DNA of 64,000 bases, from the NCBI RefSeq assembly GCF_000716675.1, contig NZ_JNXT01000020.1:60258-124257 (forward strand). The letters are read 5' to 3'. The DNA is from Streptomyces alboflavus (lineage in GTDB: Bacteria > Actinomycetota > Actinomycetes > Streptomycetales > Streptomycetaceae). The position numbers were made by a program, and so were the translations under genes. The notes under the pieces are model-generated. The model had not been told where the DNA came from. It saw only the letters and a list, made by a program, of their open reading frames with translations, and searched no databases. Shown here piece by piece: positions 7,897-15,426 of the stretch (its first letter is position 1; each line of letters begins with the position of its first letter).

Positions 7897-8852
7897 CCGC
7901 GATCCTGCGCATCCTGGCCCGCCGCATCGCCCTGCTCGTGCCGCTGCTGCTCGGCATCGTGCTCTTCGTGTTCCTCGTGATGCGGTTCTCCGACATCGAC
8001 CCGGCGTCGGCGTTCTACCAGGGCGCGAACCCCACCCAGGAGCAGCTGCACCAGTTCCGCGAGGACAACGGCCTGCTCGATCCGCTGCCGGTGCGCTACG
8101 TCGACTTCGTGGGCGACCTCATCGGCGGCGACATGGGCATCAGCGTCCTGACCCGCTCCCCCGTCATCGACCAGATCACCACCGCGCTGCCGCTGACGAT
8201 GCAGCTGACCTTCCTCGGCCTCGGCGTCGCGGTGCTGCTCTCCCTGCCGCTCGGCGTGCTCGCCGCGATCTACCGCGACCGCCTCCCCGACCAGATCATC
8301 CGCGTCGTCTCCCTGACCGGCGTCGCGGCGCCCGGCTTCTGGCTGGCCCTGCTTATGATCCAGTACCTGGCGGTCGACCTGGGCTGGTTCCCGACCGGCG
8401 GCTACGTCAACCCGGCCGACTCCTTCACCGGCTGGCTGAAGACGATGACGCTGCCCGCCCTCGCCCTGTCCCTGCCGGTGGCCGCGCAGATGACCCGCAT
8501 CGTGCGCACCGCCGTCGTGGAGGAGCTGGACAAGGACTACGTCCGCACGGCCGTCGGCAGCGGCCTGCCGCCGGTCGTGGTGGTCGGCCGCAACGTGCTG
8601 CGCAACGCCCTCATCAACCCGCTGACCGTGCTCGGCCTGCGCGTCGGCTATCTGCTCGGCGGCGCGGTCGTCATCGAGACGATCTTCTCGCTGCCCGGCA
8701 TGGGCAAGCTCATGATCGACGCGGTGAAGAACGGCGACCCGGCCGTCGTGCAGGGCGTCGTCATCACCACGGCCGTCGGCTTCGTCGTGGTGAACCTGGT
8801 GATCGACATCCTCTATCTGCTGGTGAACCCGCGCCTGAGGGGAACCTCCTGA
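7893..8852 (+). CDS. ABC transporter permease (DppB type)
   Basis: A 319-residue inner-membrane permease of the DppB/OppB family, with six predicted membrane segments starting at IALLVPLLLGIVLFVFLV. The cytoplasmic EAA loop that meets the ATPase is DKDYVRTAVGSGLPPVVVV. The frame is open further upstream, but the GTG at 7893 gives the standard DppB N-terminus (LRILARRIALLVP). It is the second gene of the importer operon, and its stop overlaps the start of the next gene by one base (TGATG). Confidence 0.9.
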   Translation: MTAILRILARRIALLVPLLLGIVLFVFLVMRFSDIDPASAFYQGANPTQEQLHQFREDNGLLDPLPVRYVDFVGDLIGGDMGISVLTRSPVIDQITTALPLTMQLTFLGLGVAVLLSLPLGVLAAIYRDRLPDQIIRVVSLTGVAAPGFWLALLMIQYLAVDLGWFPTGGYVNPADSFTGWLKTMTLPALALSLPVAAQMTRIVRTAVVEELDKDYVRTAVGSGLPPVVVVGRNVLRNALINPLTVLGLRVGYLLGGAVVIETIFSLPGMGKLMIDAVKNGDPAVVQGVVITTAVGFVVVNLVIDILYLLVNPRLRGTS

Positions 8853-10855
8853 TGCTCCAGACGCGCAAGAAACTCACCGAGCGCCTTGCCGTGCCCGGCA
8901 TCCGGCTGCGGGCCCTGGCGAAGCTCCCGGTGCTCTCCCGGATCTCCCTCGGCGTGGTCTCCGTCGTCGTCCTCGTCGCCCTGTTCGCCCCGCTCATCGC
9001 CCCGCACGACCCGCTCGACCAGCAGACCCTCGTCGACGGCACCGGCCACCCCTCCGCCGACCACTGGATGGGCCAGGACAGCCTGGGCCGGGACATCCTC
9101 AGCCGGCTGATGTACGGGGCGCGCTGGTCCCTCGCCATCGGCCTGGGCGCGACGACGCTCGCGCTGGTCGTCGGCGCGGTCATCGGAGCCGTCGCGGCGA
9201 CCTCCCGCAAGGCCGTCGACGAGACCCTGATGCGCTGCCTCGACGTCGTCATGGCGTTCCCCGGCATCGCGCTCGCGGCGGTCCTCGTGGCCGTCTTCGG
9301 CGGCGGCATCACCGTCCTGATCTGCGCGATCGCCTTCCTGTTCACCCCACCCATCGCCCGTGTCGTACGCGCCAACGTGCTCGATCAGTACGGCGAGGAC
9401 TACGTGGTCGCCGAACGCGTCATCGGGGCGCGCACCCCGCACATCGTCATCAAGCACGTCGCCATCAACTGCGCCGCCCCGGTCCTGGTGTTCTGCACCG
9501 TCCAGGTCGCCGAGGCGATCGTGTTCGAGGCGTCCCTGTCGTTCATCGGCGCCGGTGTGCGGCCCCCGGACCCGTCCTGGGGCAGCGTCATCGCCGACGG
9601 CAAGAACATGGTCCTCATCGGCGGCTGGTGGGCGACGGTCTTCCCCGGCCTGCTCATGCTCCTGACCGTGCTTTCCCTGAACGTGCTCTCCGAGGGTGTC
9701 TCCGACGCCTGGGCCGCGCCGTCCGGGCGTGACGTCACCGGCGCCGGGCGCAAGGACGACCCGGTCGAGGCGCCCGAGCCGGGCAGCGGCGAGGTCCTTC
9801 AGCTGCCGGGCCTGACCGAGGCGGCGGCGCGGCTGCGCTCCCGGGCCAGGCCGCTGCCCGAGGGCGCGCCCGTGCTCAGCGTGCGGGACCTCGCCATCGG
9901 CTTCGAGGAACGGCACTCCGGCGTCGACATCGTCGACGGCATCAGCTTCGAGGTCAGGCCCGGCGAAGTCCTCGGCCTCGTCGGCGAGTCCGGCTGCGGC
10001 AAGTCCCTGACCGCGCTCACCGTCATGGGTCTGGAACCCAAGGGCGCCCGGGTGCGCGGGCACGTCACCTTCGCCGGGCAGGAGCTGATCGGCCTGCCCA
10101 TGCGGGCCCGGCGGCGGCTCCTCGGCCACGACATGGCGATGATCTACCAGGACGCGCTGTCGTCCCTGAATCCGGCGATGACGGTACGCGCCCAGCTCAA
10201 GCAGGTCGTCCGGCGCGGCGGCCACCGCTCCCCCGCCGAACTCCTCTCCCTCGTCGGCCTCGACCCCGACCGCACCCTGCGCAGCTATCCGCACGAGCTG
10301 TCCGGCGGCCAGCGCCAGCGTGTCCTCATCGCCATGGCCCTGTCCCGCGACCCCAAGCTGATCGTCGCCGACGAGCCCACCACGGCGCTCGACGTGACCG
10401 TGCAGGCCCAGGTCATCCAGCTCCTGCTGCGGCTGCGGGCCGAGCTGGGCTTCGCGCTCATCCTCGTCTCGCACGACCTGGCGCTCGTCGCCGACGTCAC
10501 CGACCGGGTCGCGGTCATGTACGGCGGGCAGATCGTCGAGACCGGCGTGACCGCCGACCTCGTCGAGGCCCCCACCCACCACTACACGCGCGGCCTGCTC
10601 GGCTCCGTGCTGTCCCTGGAGTCCGCCGCCGAACGCCTTACCCAGATCAAGGGCGTCGTCCCCTCACCGGCCGACTTCCCCGCGGGCTGCCGCTTCGCCG
10701 ACCGGTGCCCGCTCGCCGACGACCTGTGCCACACCACCGCCCCCGAACTCCTCGGCGAGACCTCCCACCTGACCGCCTGTCACCATCCCGCACCCGTCGT
10801 CATGACGGCGGAGCCGGGGCTCCCAGGAAGCGAGGCGGCCCATGACCGTGGCTGA
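8852..10855 (+). CDS. Fused ABC permease (DppC type) and ATPase (DppD type)
   Basis: One 667-residue frame joins two usually separate subunits. Residues 1 to about 290 are a DppC-type permease (DHWMGQDSLGRDILSRLMYG, and an EAA-like loop near VVAERVIGARTPHIV). After a linker of about 50 residues comes a DppD-type ATPase: Walker A GESGCGKS near residue 375, signature LSGGQRQR near 483, Walker B LIVADEPTTALD, and the Cys-containing oligopeptide-ATPase tail CRFADRCPLADDLC. No frameshift is needed. Such fusions occur in some actinobacterial importers. It is translationally coupled to both neighbours and completes the importer with the separate DppF-type ATPase. Confidence 0.93.
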   Translation: MLQTRKKLTERLAVPGIRLRALAKLPVLSRISLGVVSVVVLVALFAPLIAPHDPLDQQTLVDGTGHPSADHWMGQDSLGRDILSRLMYGARWSLAIGLGATTLALVVGAVIGAVAATSRKAVDETLMRCLDVVMAFPGIALAAVLVAVFGGGITVLICAIAFLFTPPIARVVRANVLDQYGEDYVVAERVIGARTPHIVIKHVAINCAAPVLVFCTVQVAEAIVFEASLSFIGAGVRPPDPSWGSVIADGKNMVLIGGWWATVFPGLLMLLTVLSLNVLSEGVSDAWAAPSGRDVTGAGRKDDPVEAPEPGSGEVLQLPGLTEAAARLRSRARPLPEGAPVLSVRDLAIGFEERHSGVDIVDGISFEVRPGEVLGLVGESGCGKSLTALTVMGLEPKGARVRGHVTFAGQELIGLPMRARRRLLGHDMAMIYQDALSSLNPAMTVRAQLKQVVRRGGHRSPAELLSLVGLDPDRTLRSYPHELSGGQRQRVLIAMALSRDPKLIVADEPTTALDVTVQAQVIQLLLRLRAELGFALILVSHDLALVADVTDRVAVMYGGQIVETGVTADLVEAPTHHYTRGLLGSVLSLESAAERLTQIKGVVPSPADFPAGCRFADRCPLADDLCHTTAPELLGETSHLTACHHPAPVVMTAEPGLPGSEAAHDRG

Positions 10856-11933
10856 GGCTGTTCCCCCCGGCGACCTGCCCGACGACGACCCGGCCGCCCT
10901 GGTCACGCTGCGCGACGCGCACGTCGTCCACAAGGCCCGCACCGGCGGCCTGTTCTCCCGCGACCGGGTGTACGCCCTCACCGGCGCCGACCTCACCATC
11001 GCCCCCGGCGAGACCGTCGGCGTCGTCGGCGAGTCCGGCTGCGGCAAGTCGACGCTCGCGAAGGTCCTCCTCGGCATCCAGCGGCCGACGTCCGGGCGCA
11101 TCGCGTTCCGCGGCCGGGACCTGTGGGAGATGGGTGCCGCCGAGCGCCGCACCACGATCGGCACCGGCACCGCCATGATCTTCCAGGACCCGTCGACCGC
11201 CCTCAACCGCCGGCTGCCGATCCGGCAGATCCTGCGCGACCCCCTCGACGTGCACCGCCGCGGCACCCCCGCCGAGCGCGCCGACCGGGTGCGTGAGCTG
11301 ATGAGCCTCGTCGGCCTGCCCACCGTCCTCGCCGACGCCCTGCCCGGGCAGCTCTCCGGCGGCCAGCGCCAGCGTGTCGCCATCGCCCGCGCGCTCGCCC
11401 TCGAACCCGACCTCGTCGTGGCCGACGAGCCCACGAGCGCCCTCGACGTCTCGGTCCGCGCCCAGATCCTCAATCTGCTCCTGGACCTGAAGGAACGCCT
11501 GGGCCTCTCCCTGGTGTTCGTCTCCCACGACATCCAGACCGTCCGCAGGATGAGCGACCGCGTCATCACGATGTACCTCGGCCGGATCGTCGAGGAGTCA
11601 CCGGCCGCCGAGATCCTCGACGACGCCCGGCATCCGTACACCCGGGCGCTGTTCTCGGCCACACCCGGACTGCTCGACCCGATCGACCCGATTCCGCTCG
11701 TCGGCCCGGTACCGTCGGCCACGCGGCCGCCCAGCGGGTGCCCCTTCCGCACCCGGTGCTGGAAGGCCGACGAGGTGTGCGCGACGGCCATGCCGGACGT
11801 CGCGGACGCCGGTGCCGCGCATCGGTACCGGTGCCACCACCCCGTACTGGCGGGCGAGTCCACGCGGGACCTCGTCAGCCAGTCGTCCGCAGCGACGGCC
11901 GCCGCCACGGCCACGTCCAAGGAGACTTCATGA
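10842..11933 (+). CDS. ABC transporter ATPase (DppF/OppF type)
   Basis: A 363-residue second ATPase of the importer. Walker A GESGCGKST is near residue 65, signature LSGGQRQR near 170, and Walker B LVVADEPTSALD follows. The C-terminal oligopeptide-type region contains GCPFRTRCWKADEVC. It starts 14 bases inside the previous gene and ends in an ATGA overlap with the aldolase gene, so the whole operon is translated as a tightly coupled unit. It pairs with the ATPase half of the fused subunit to make the usual OppD/OppF heterodimer. Confidence 0.92.
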   Translation: MTVAEAVPPGDLPDDDPAALVTLRDAHVVHKARTGGLFSRDRVYALTGADLTIAPGETVGVVGESGCGKSTLAKVLLGIQRPTSGRIAFRGRDLWEMGAAERRTTIGTGTAMIFQDPSTALNRRLPIRQILRDPLDVHRRGTPAERADRVRELMSLVGLPTVLADALPGQLSGGQRQRVAIARALALEPDLVVADEPTSALDVSVRAQILNLLLDLKERLGLSLVFVSHDIQTVRRMSDRVITMYLGRIVEESPAAEILDDARHPYTRALFSATPGLLDPIDPIPLVGPVPSATRPPSGCPFRTRCWKADEVCATAMPDVADAGAAHRYRCHHPVLAGESTRDLVSQSSAATAAATATSKETS

Positions 11934-12862
11934 CCCTTCCCTCCCCGTTGACCGGTGTCGTCCCTCCCGTCTGCACCCCCCTGACCCCGGACAACGAGGT
12001 GGACGTGGCCTCGCTGGAACGCCTCGTCGACCATCTTCTCGACGGCGGCGTCGACGGCCTCTTCGTGCTCGGCTCCTCCTCCGAGGCCGCGTATCTGCCG
12101 GACGGGCACCGCAAGGTCGTCGTGGACCGGGTCGTGCGGTACGTCGGCGGGCAGGTGCCCGTCCTCGCCGGGGCCATCGACATGACCGCCCTGCGCGTCC
12201 TCGACCACGTGCGGGCCGCCGCCGACGCCGGGGCCGACGGGGTCGTCGTCACCGCGCCCTTCTACACCCGTACCCATCCCGCCGAGGTCGCCCGTCACTT
12301 CCGGCTCGTCGCCGACCGCGGGGCGCTGCCCGTCTTCGCCTACGACCTGCCCGTCTCCGTCCACACCAAGCTCGACGCCGACCTCGTGCTCGATCTCGCC
12401 GCGGAGGGGGTGCTTGCCGGGCTCAAGGACTCCAGCGGCGACGACGGAGGGCTTCGGCGGGTCGTCCTCGGCGCCCACGCCCGCGCCCTCCCCTCCTTCG
12501 CCGTCCTCACCGGGTCCGAGCTCACCGTCGACTCCGCCCTCGCCATGGGTGCCGACGGGGTCGTCCCCGGTCTCGGGAACGTCGATCCGCACGGGTACGT
12601 GCGCCTCTACCGCGCCGCCCTCGCGGGGGACTGGGCTCGTGCCCGCGCCGAGCAGGAACGGTTGTGCGCGCTCTACCGGATGGTGGCCGTGGGTGACCCC
12701 CTGCGGATGGGGGCCAGCTCCTCCGGGCTCGGGGCGTTCAAGGCGGCGCTGCACCTGCGCGGCGTCATCGACTGCCCCCTCACCGCGGTGCCCCAGGTCC
12801 CGCTGTCCGGGGCGGAGACGGAACAGGTGGGGAAGCATTTGGCTGCGGCCGGGTTGCTGTAG
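11930..12862 (+). CDS. DapA/NanA-family aldolase (candidate N-acetylneuraminate lyase)
   Basis: A 310-residue class I aldolase with a (beta/alpha)8 fold. The Schiff-base lysine is K166 in GLKDSSGD and the catalytic tyrosine is Y138 in FAYDLP. The carboxylate-binding loop reads GSSSEAAYL, against GTTGE or GSTGE in most dihydrodipicolinate synthases and sialic acid lyases. A housekeeping DapA is unlikely because the gene is the last cistron of a sugar-acid importer operon (ATGA overlap with the ATPase). N-acetylneuraminate lyase, giving N-acetylmannosamine and pyruvate, is the best guess with the sialidase adjacent. Another 2-keto-3-deoxy sugar acid aldolase remains possible. NanE, NanK and NagA/B homologues are not in the window. 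Confidence 0.85.
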   Translation: MTLPSPLTGVVPPVCTPLTPDNEVDVASLERLVDHLLDGGVDGLFVLGSSSEAAYLPDGHRKVVVDRVVRYVGGQVPVLAGAIDMTALRVLDHVRAAADAGADGVVVTAPFYTRTHPAEVARHFRLVADRGALPVFAYDLPVSVHTKLDADLVLDLAAEGVLAGLKDSSGDDGGLRRVVLGAHARALPSFAVLTGSELTVDSALAMGADGVVPGLGNVDPHGYVRLYRAALAGDWARARAEQERLCALYRMVAVGDPLRMGASSSGLGAFKAALHLRGVIDCPLTAVPQVPLSGAETEQVGKHLAAAGLL

Positions 12863-12878
12863 TCCTCGCTGGGCCCCG

Positions 12879-12923
12879 CTGGGGCTCCGCCCCAGACCCC
12901 GCTCCTCAAACGCCGGAGGGGCT
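12879..12923 (+). terminator. Terminator-like hairpin and dispersed repeat copy R1
   Basis: CTGGGGC and GCCCCAG pair around TCC (12879-12895), 17 bases after the aldolase stop. This is followed by the repeat core CTCCTCAAACGCCGGAGGGG (12902-12921). There is no U tract, as is common for Streptomyces terminators. The same core recurs elsewhere in the window. The rest of the 339-base gap up to the sialidase holds only repeat copy R2 and GC-rich sequence without a credible gene. Confidence 0.6.
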
Positions 12924-13057
12924 CTCTCCCACCCACCCGCCCCAACTCCCCCCGACTCACCAACAGCCCGGCACCCTCAGGCCCCCACACTTCCCACGCG
13001 CCGGGACGACGCTCCCGCACGCCCCCGCGACGTTTCCGCTCGCCCCGGCGAAGTCTT

Positions 13058-13175
13058 CAGCCCGTCCGGCGTTTGAGGACGAGGCGCGGAGCGCCGATTC
13101 GGGGGAGGACCGTCCCAGCCGCACGGAACACCCACCCCCGGGGTCCAGGGGCGGAGCCCCGGTTTCGGGAAGGGG
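13058..13175 (+). repeat. Dispersed 3'-end repeat, copy R2
   Basis: Contains CAGCCCGTCCGGCGTTTGAG and a GGCGC...GCGCC hairpin (13058-13098), then GGGGC-GGA-GCCCC and the CGGTTTCGGG/GGGGCGGGG tail shared with copies at 25.3, 26.5 and 47.4 kb. It lies between the convergent 3' ends of the aldolase and sialidase genes and probably serves as a two-way terminator. Confidence 0.65.
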
Positions 13176-13201
13176 CGGGGTTGGGGAACGCCCCGCCAGG
13201 G

Positions 13202-14479
13202 CTACACCACCACCCGCCGCCACACCACCCGCTCATACGTCCCCGCGACCCCCGTCTCGTACAGGAGACCCACGGTCCCGGGCCCCACCTGGACCAGGTC
13301 CGAGTAGCCCGCCCTGTCCTGGGACAGGGTGAGGAGCTTGGTGAAGGTGCGGCCCGCGTCGCGGCTGCGCCAGAGCGCCATCGCCTGCCGGGCGGTGGGC
13401 ACGGACGGCCCGGAGAAGAGCAGCGGCTCCCCCCACCCCCGGAGCTGGAGAAGCCCACCCTGCACGACGGGCACGTCGTCGAGGGAGGGCTGGACGGCGT
13501 AGGGCCGGTCGAGGGTGCGCCCCCCGTCGCTGGAGTAGCTGTCGAGCCGGTTGCCCACGGCCACCCCGTGCTGATCCCGCGAGCTGAGGTACAACCGCCC
13601 GTCGGGCAGTTGCGCGACGGCGGACTCGTTGGAGTTGTGCTCGCCGTCGTAGGTGTCGTCGACGAACCCGATGCGCCAGCTGAGCCCGTGGTCGTCGCTG
13701 TAGAGGGCGTGCCCGCCGTAGTACTTGGGCTCCTGCCCGGTGTCGGCGGAGCCGGTCGCGGGCGCGGCGGAGTGGTTGGCGGGCACGACGAGCCGCCCGG
13801 CGTACGGCCCGCGGGTGAGCGCGACGGCGTGCCCGGGTCCGGTGGCGTACCACCGCCAGTCGGGCCGCTTCACGGCGGCGGTGATCTCGCGCGGCGAGGA
13901 GAACGTACGACCGTCGTCGGCGCTGCTCTGCACGAAGGCCCGCCGGCTCTGCGCGGCCGTGACCTCGCCGCGCATGATCTGGCCCTCGGTGACGGCACCG
14001 CTGTTGTAGGAGGTGAGCAGCACGACGCGCCCGGTCACGGGGTCGACGACGGGCGCGGGGTTGCCGCGGGTGTCGCCCCGCCCCGCGGCGACGACGGCGA
14101 GGGGGCCCCAGGTGCAGCCGCCGTCGGTGGAGCGCCGCAGGACGACGTCGATGTTGCCGGTGTCGGACGCGCTGGCGCGCCGCCCCTCGGCGAAGGCGAG
14201 CAGGGTGCCGCGGTCGGTGCGGACGACGGCGGGGATGCGGAAGGTGTCGTAGCCGCTGGTGTGGGCGGTGTACGGCACGGAGGTGGCGCAGCCGGGGAGG
14301 AGGGGGGCGGGGGCGGCGCCGGGGTGCGTGAAGGCGGTGAGCGCGAGGGCGGCGGAGAGGACGAGGGCGACGGCGGTGAGGCGGCTGCGGCGGTCCCGTC
14401 CCCCCTCACCGCTCCCCTCGGAGAGACTGCTCCGGACGGGTGGACGTCGTCTCTGGATCACGCGGCTCGTACGGCTCAT
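13202..14479 (-). CDS. Secreted exo-alpha-sialidase (GH33)
   Basis: A 425-residue sialidase. A charged N-terminus and hydrophobic stretch (about residues 33-52, LTAVALVLSAALALTAF) form a signal peptide or anchor. The FRIP motif (F80-P83) supplies the first arginine of the catalytic triad. Five Asp-box repeats follow: STDGGCTW, SADDGRTF, SDDHGLSW, SSDGGRTL and SRDAGRTF. These mark the six-bladed propeller of GH33 enzymes, which release terminal sialic acids from glycoconjugates outside the cell. The ATG at 14479 is chosen because GAGGAG lies 6 bases before it and it leads directly into the signal sequence. The control region carries operator copy C, linking it to the GntR regulator and importer about 8 kb away. 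Confidence 0.93.
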   Translation of the reverse strand: MSRTSRVIQRRRPPVRSSLSEGSGEGGRDRRSRLTAVALVLSAALALTAFTHPGAAPAPLLPGCATSVPYTAHTSGYDTFRIPAVVRTDRGTLLAFAEGRRASASDTGNIDVVLRRSTDGGCTWGPLAVVAAGRGDTRGNPAPVVDPVTGRVVLLTSYNSGAVTEGQIMRGEVTAAQSRRAFVQSSADDGRTFSSPREITAAVKRPDWRWYATGPGHAVALTRGPYAGRLVVPANHSAAPATGSADTGQEPKYYGGHALYSDDHGLSWRIGFVDDTYDGEHNSNESAVAQLPDGRLYLSSRDQHGVAVGNRLDSYSSDGGRTLDRPYAVQPSLDDVPVVQGGLLQLRGWGEPLLFSGPSVPTARQAMALWRSRDAGRTFTKLLTLSQDRAGYSDLVQVGPGTVGLLYETGVAGTYERVVWRRVVV

Positions 14480-14495
14480 ACGGCTCCTCACGACG

Positions 14496-14515
14496 GGACG
14501 TGGGACGTAGGACGT
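14496..14515 (-). promoter_or_regulatory. Operator copy C upstream of the sialidase
   Basis: GGACGTGGGA (14496-14505, plus-strand reading) is followed by CGTAGGACGT. The block lies 17-36 bases before the sialidase ATG. On the minus strand a TATTGT box (14548-14553) is a possible -10, which would place the operator in the leader. The word is identical to copies A and B. Confidence 0.6.
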
Positions 14516-14739
14516 CGCGCGTGAAGCTAATGCGCCCCGGGCGGTACGACAATACCCCTGCGTAACGAAGGAGTTGACGCTGTGTTGACGCATGAGAGTG
14601 ACGGGGGTGTTTCGAGCCGGGCGTCCCGGCCCGCAGGAGGGCGTCACACCACGGGGGCCTCGCGCCCTGCCCGGGGCGCGCACCCGTCGGCACACGAGGA
14701 CGCCGACCGCCACCCCGCCCAGGCCCCCGGCCCGCCCCC

Positions 14740-15426
14740 TCAGCCCCCCGCCCCCGGCGTGACCAGACCCGACTCGTACCCCACGATCACCAGCTGCGCC
14801 CGGTCCCGCGCCCCGAGCTTCCCCATGATCCGGCTGACGTGGGTCTTCGCGGTGAGGGGGCTGAGCCCGAGCGCCTCCGCCACCTCGGTGTTGTTCAGGC
14901 CCCGTGCGACCAGCGTCAGGACCTGCCGTTCGCGGTCGGAGAGGGCGCCGAGCGCGGCGGGCACCGGGGCCTCGGCGTGCGGGGCCTGCGGCTGGCGAAG
15001 GACCCGGGCGATGAGGCGTCCGGTGGGGCCCGGGGACAGGAGCGACTCGCCCGCGGAGACCGTACGGATGGCGTCGAGCAGCTCGGCGGGCTTGGTGTCC
15101 TTGACCAGGAAGCCGGACGCCCCGGCGCGCAGCGCCTCCACCACGTGCTCGTCGGTGTCGTACGTGGTGAGCATCAGGACCTTCACGCCCGCGAGGTCCT
15201 CGTCGGCGGCGATCAGGCGGGTGGCCTCGATGCCGTCGAGGTCGGGCATGCGGACGTCCATGACGACGAGGTCGGCCCGCTCGGCCCGGGCCAGGTCGAC
15301 GGCCTCGCGCCCGGACCCGGCCTGCGCCACGACCTCCATGTCCCGCGCGGACTCCACGAGCATGGCGAAGGCCGCCCGCACCAGCGCCTGGTCGTCGGCA
15401 AGCAGTACCCGGATCACTCGGCTCAT
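14740..15426 (-). CDS. Response regulator, NarL/LuxR type
   Basis: A 228-residue regulator. Its receiver domain begins VIRVLLADDQALVRAAF, with the phosphorylated aspartate in VMDVRMPDLDG, and it has a C-terminal LuxR helix-turn-helix (LSDRERQVLTLVARGLNNTE, then LSPLTAKTHVSRIMGKL). The ATG at 15426 overlaps the stop of the kinase gene by 4 bases, so kinase and regulator are a cognate pair. The MMPL exporter gene starts the same leftward run, making control of that exporter a reasonable guess. An operator cannot be identified. Confidence 0.93.
   Translation of the reverse strand: MSRVIRVLLADDQALVRAAFAMLVESARDMEVVAQAGSGREAVDLARAERADLVVMDVRMPDLDGIEATRLIAADEDLAGVKVLMLTTYDTDEHVVEALRAGASGFLVKDTKPAELLDAIRTVSAGESLLSPGPTGRLIARVLRQPQAPHAEAPVPAALGALSDRERQVLTLVARGLNNTEVAEALGLSPLTAKTHVSRIMGKLGARDRAQLVIVGYESGLVTPGAGG

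Noticed and set aside
12863..13201. A small gene in the gap between the aldolase and sialidase
   Set aside because: Open frames here are repeat-derived and share translated repeat peptides with other gaps.
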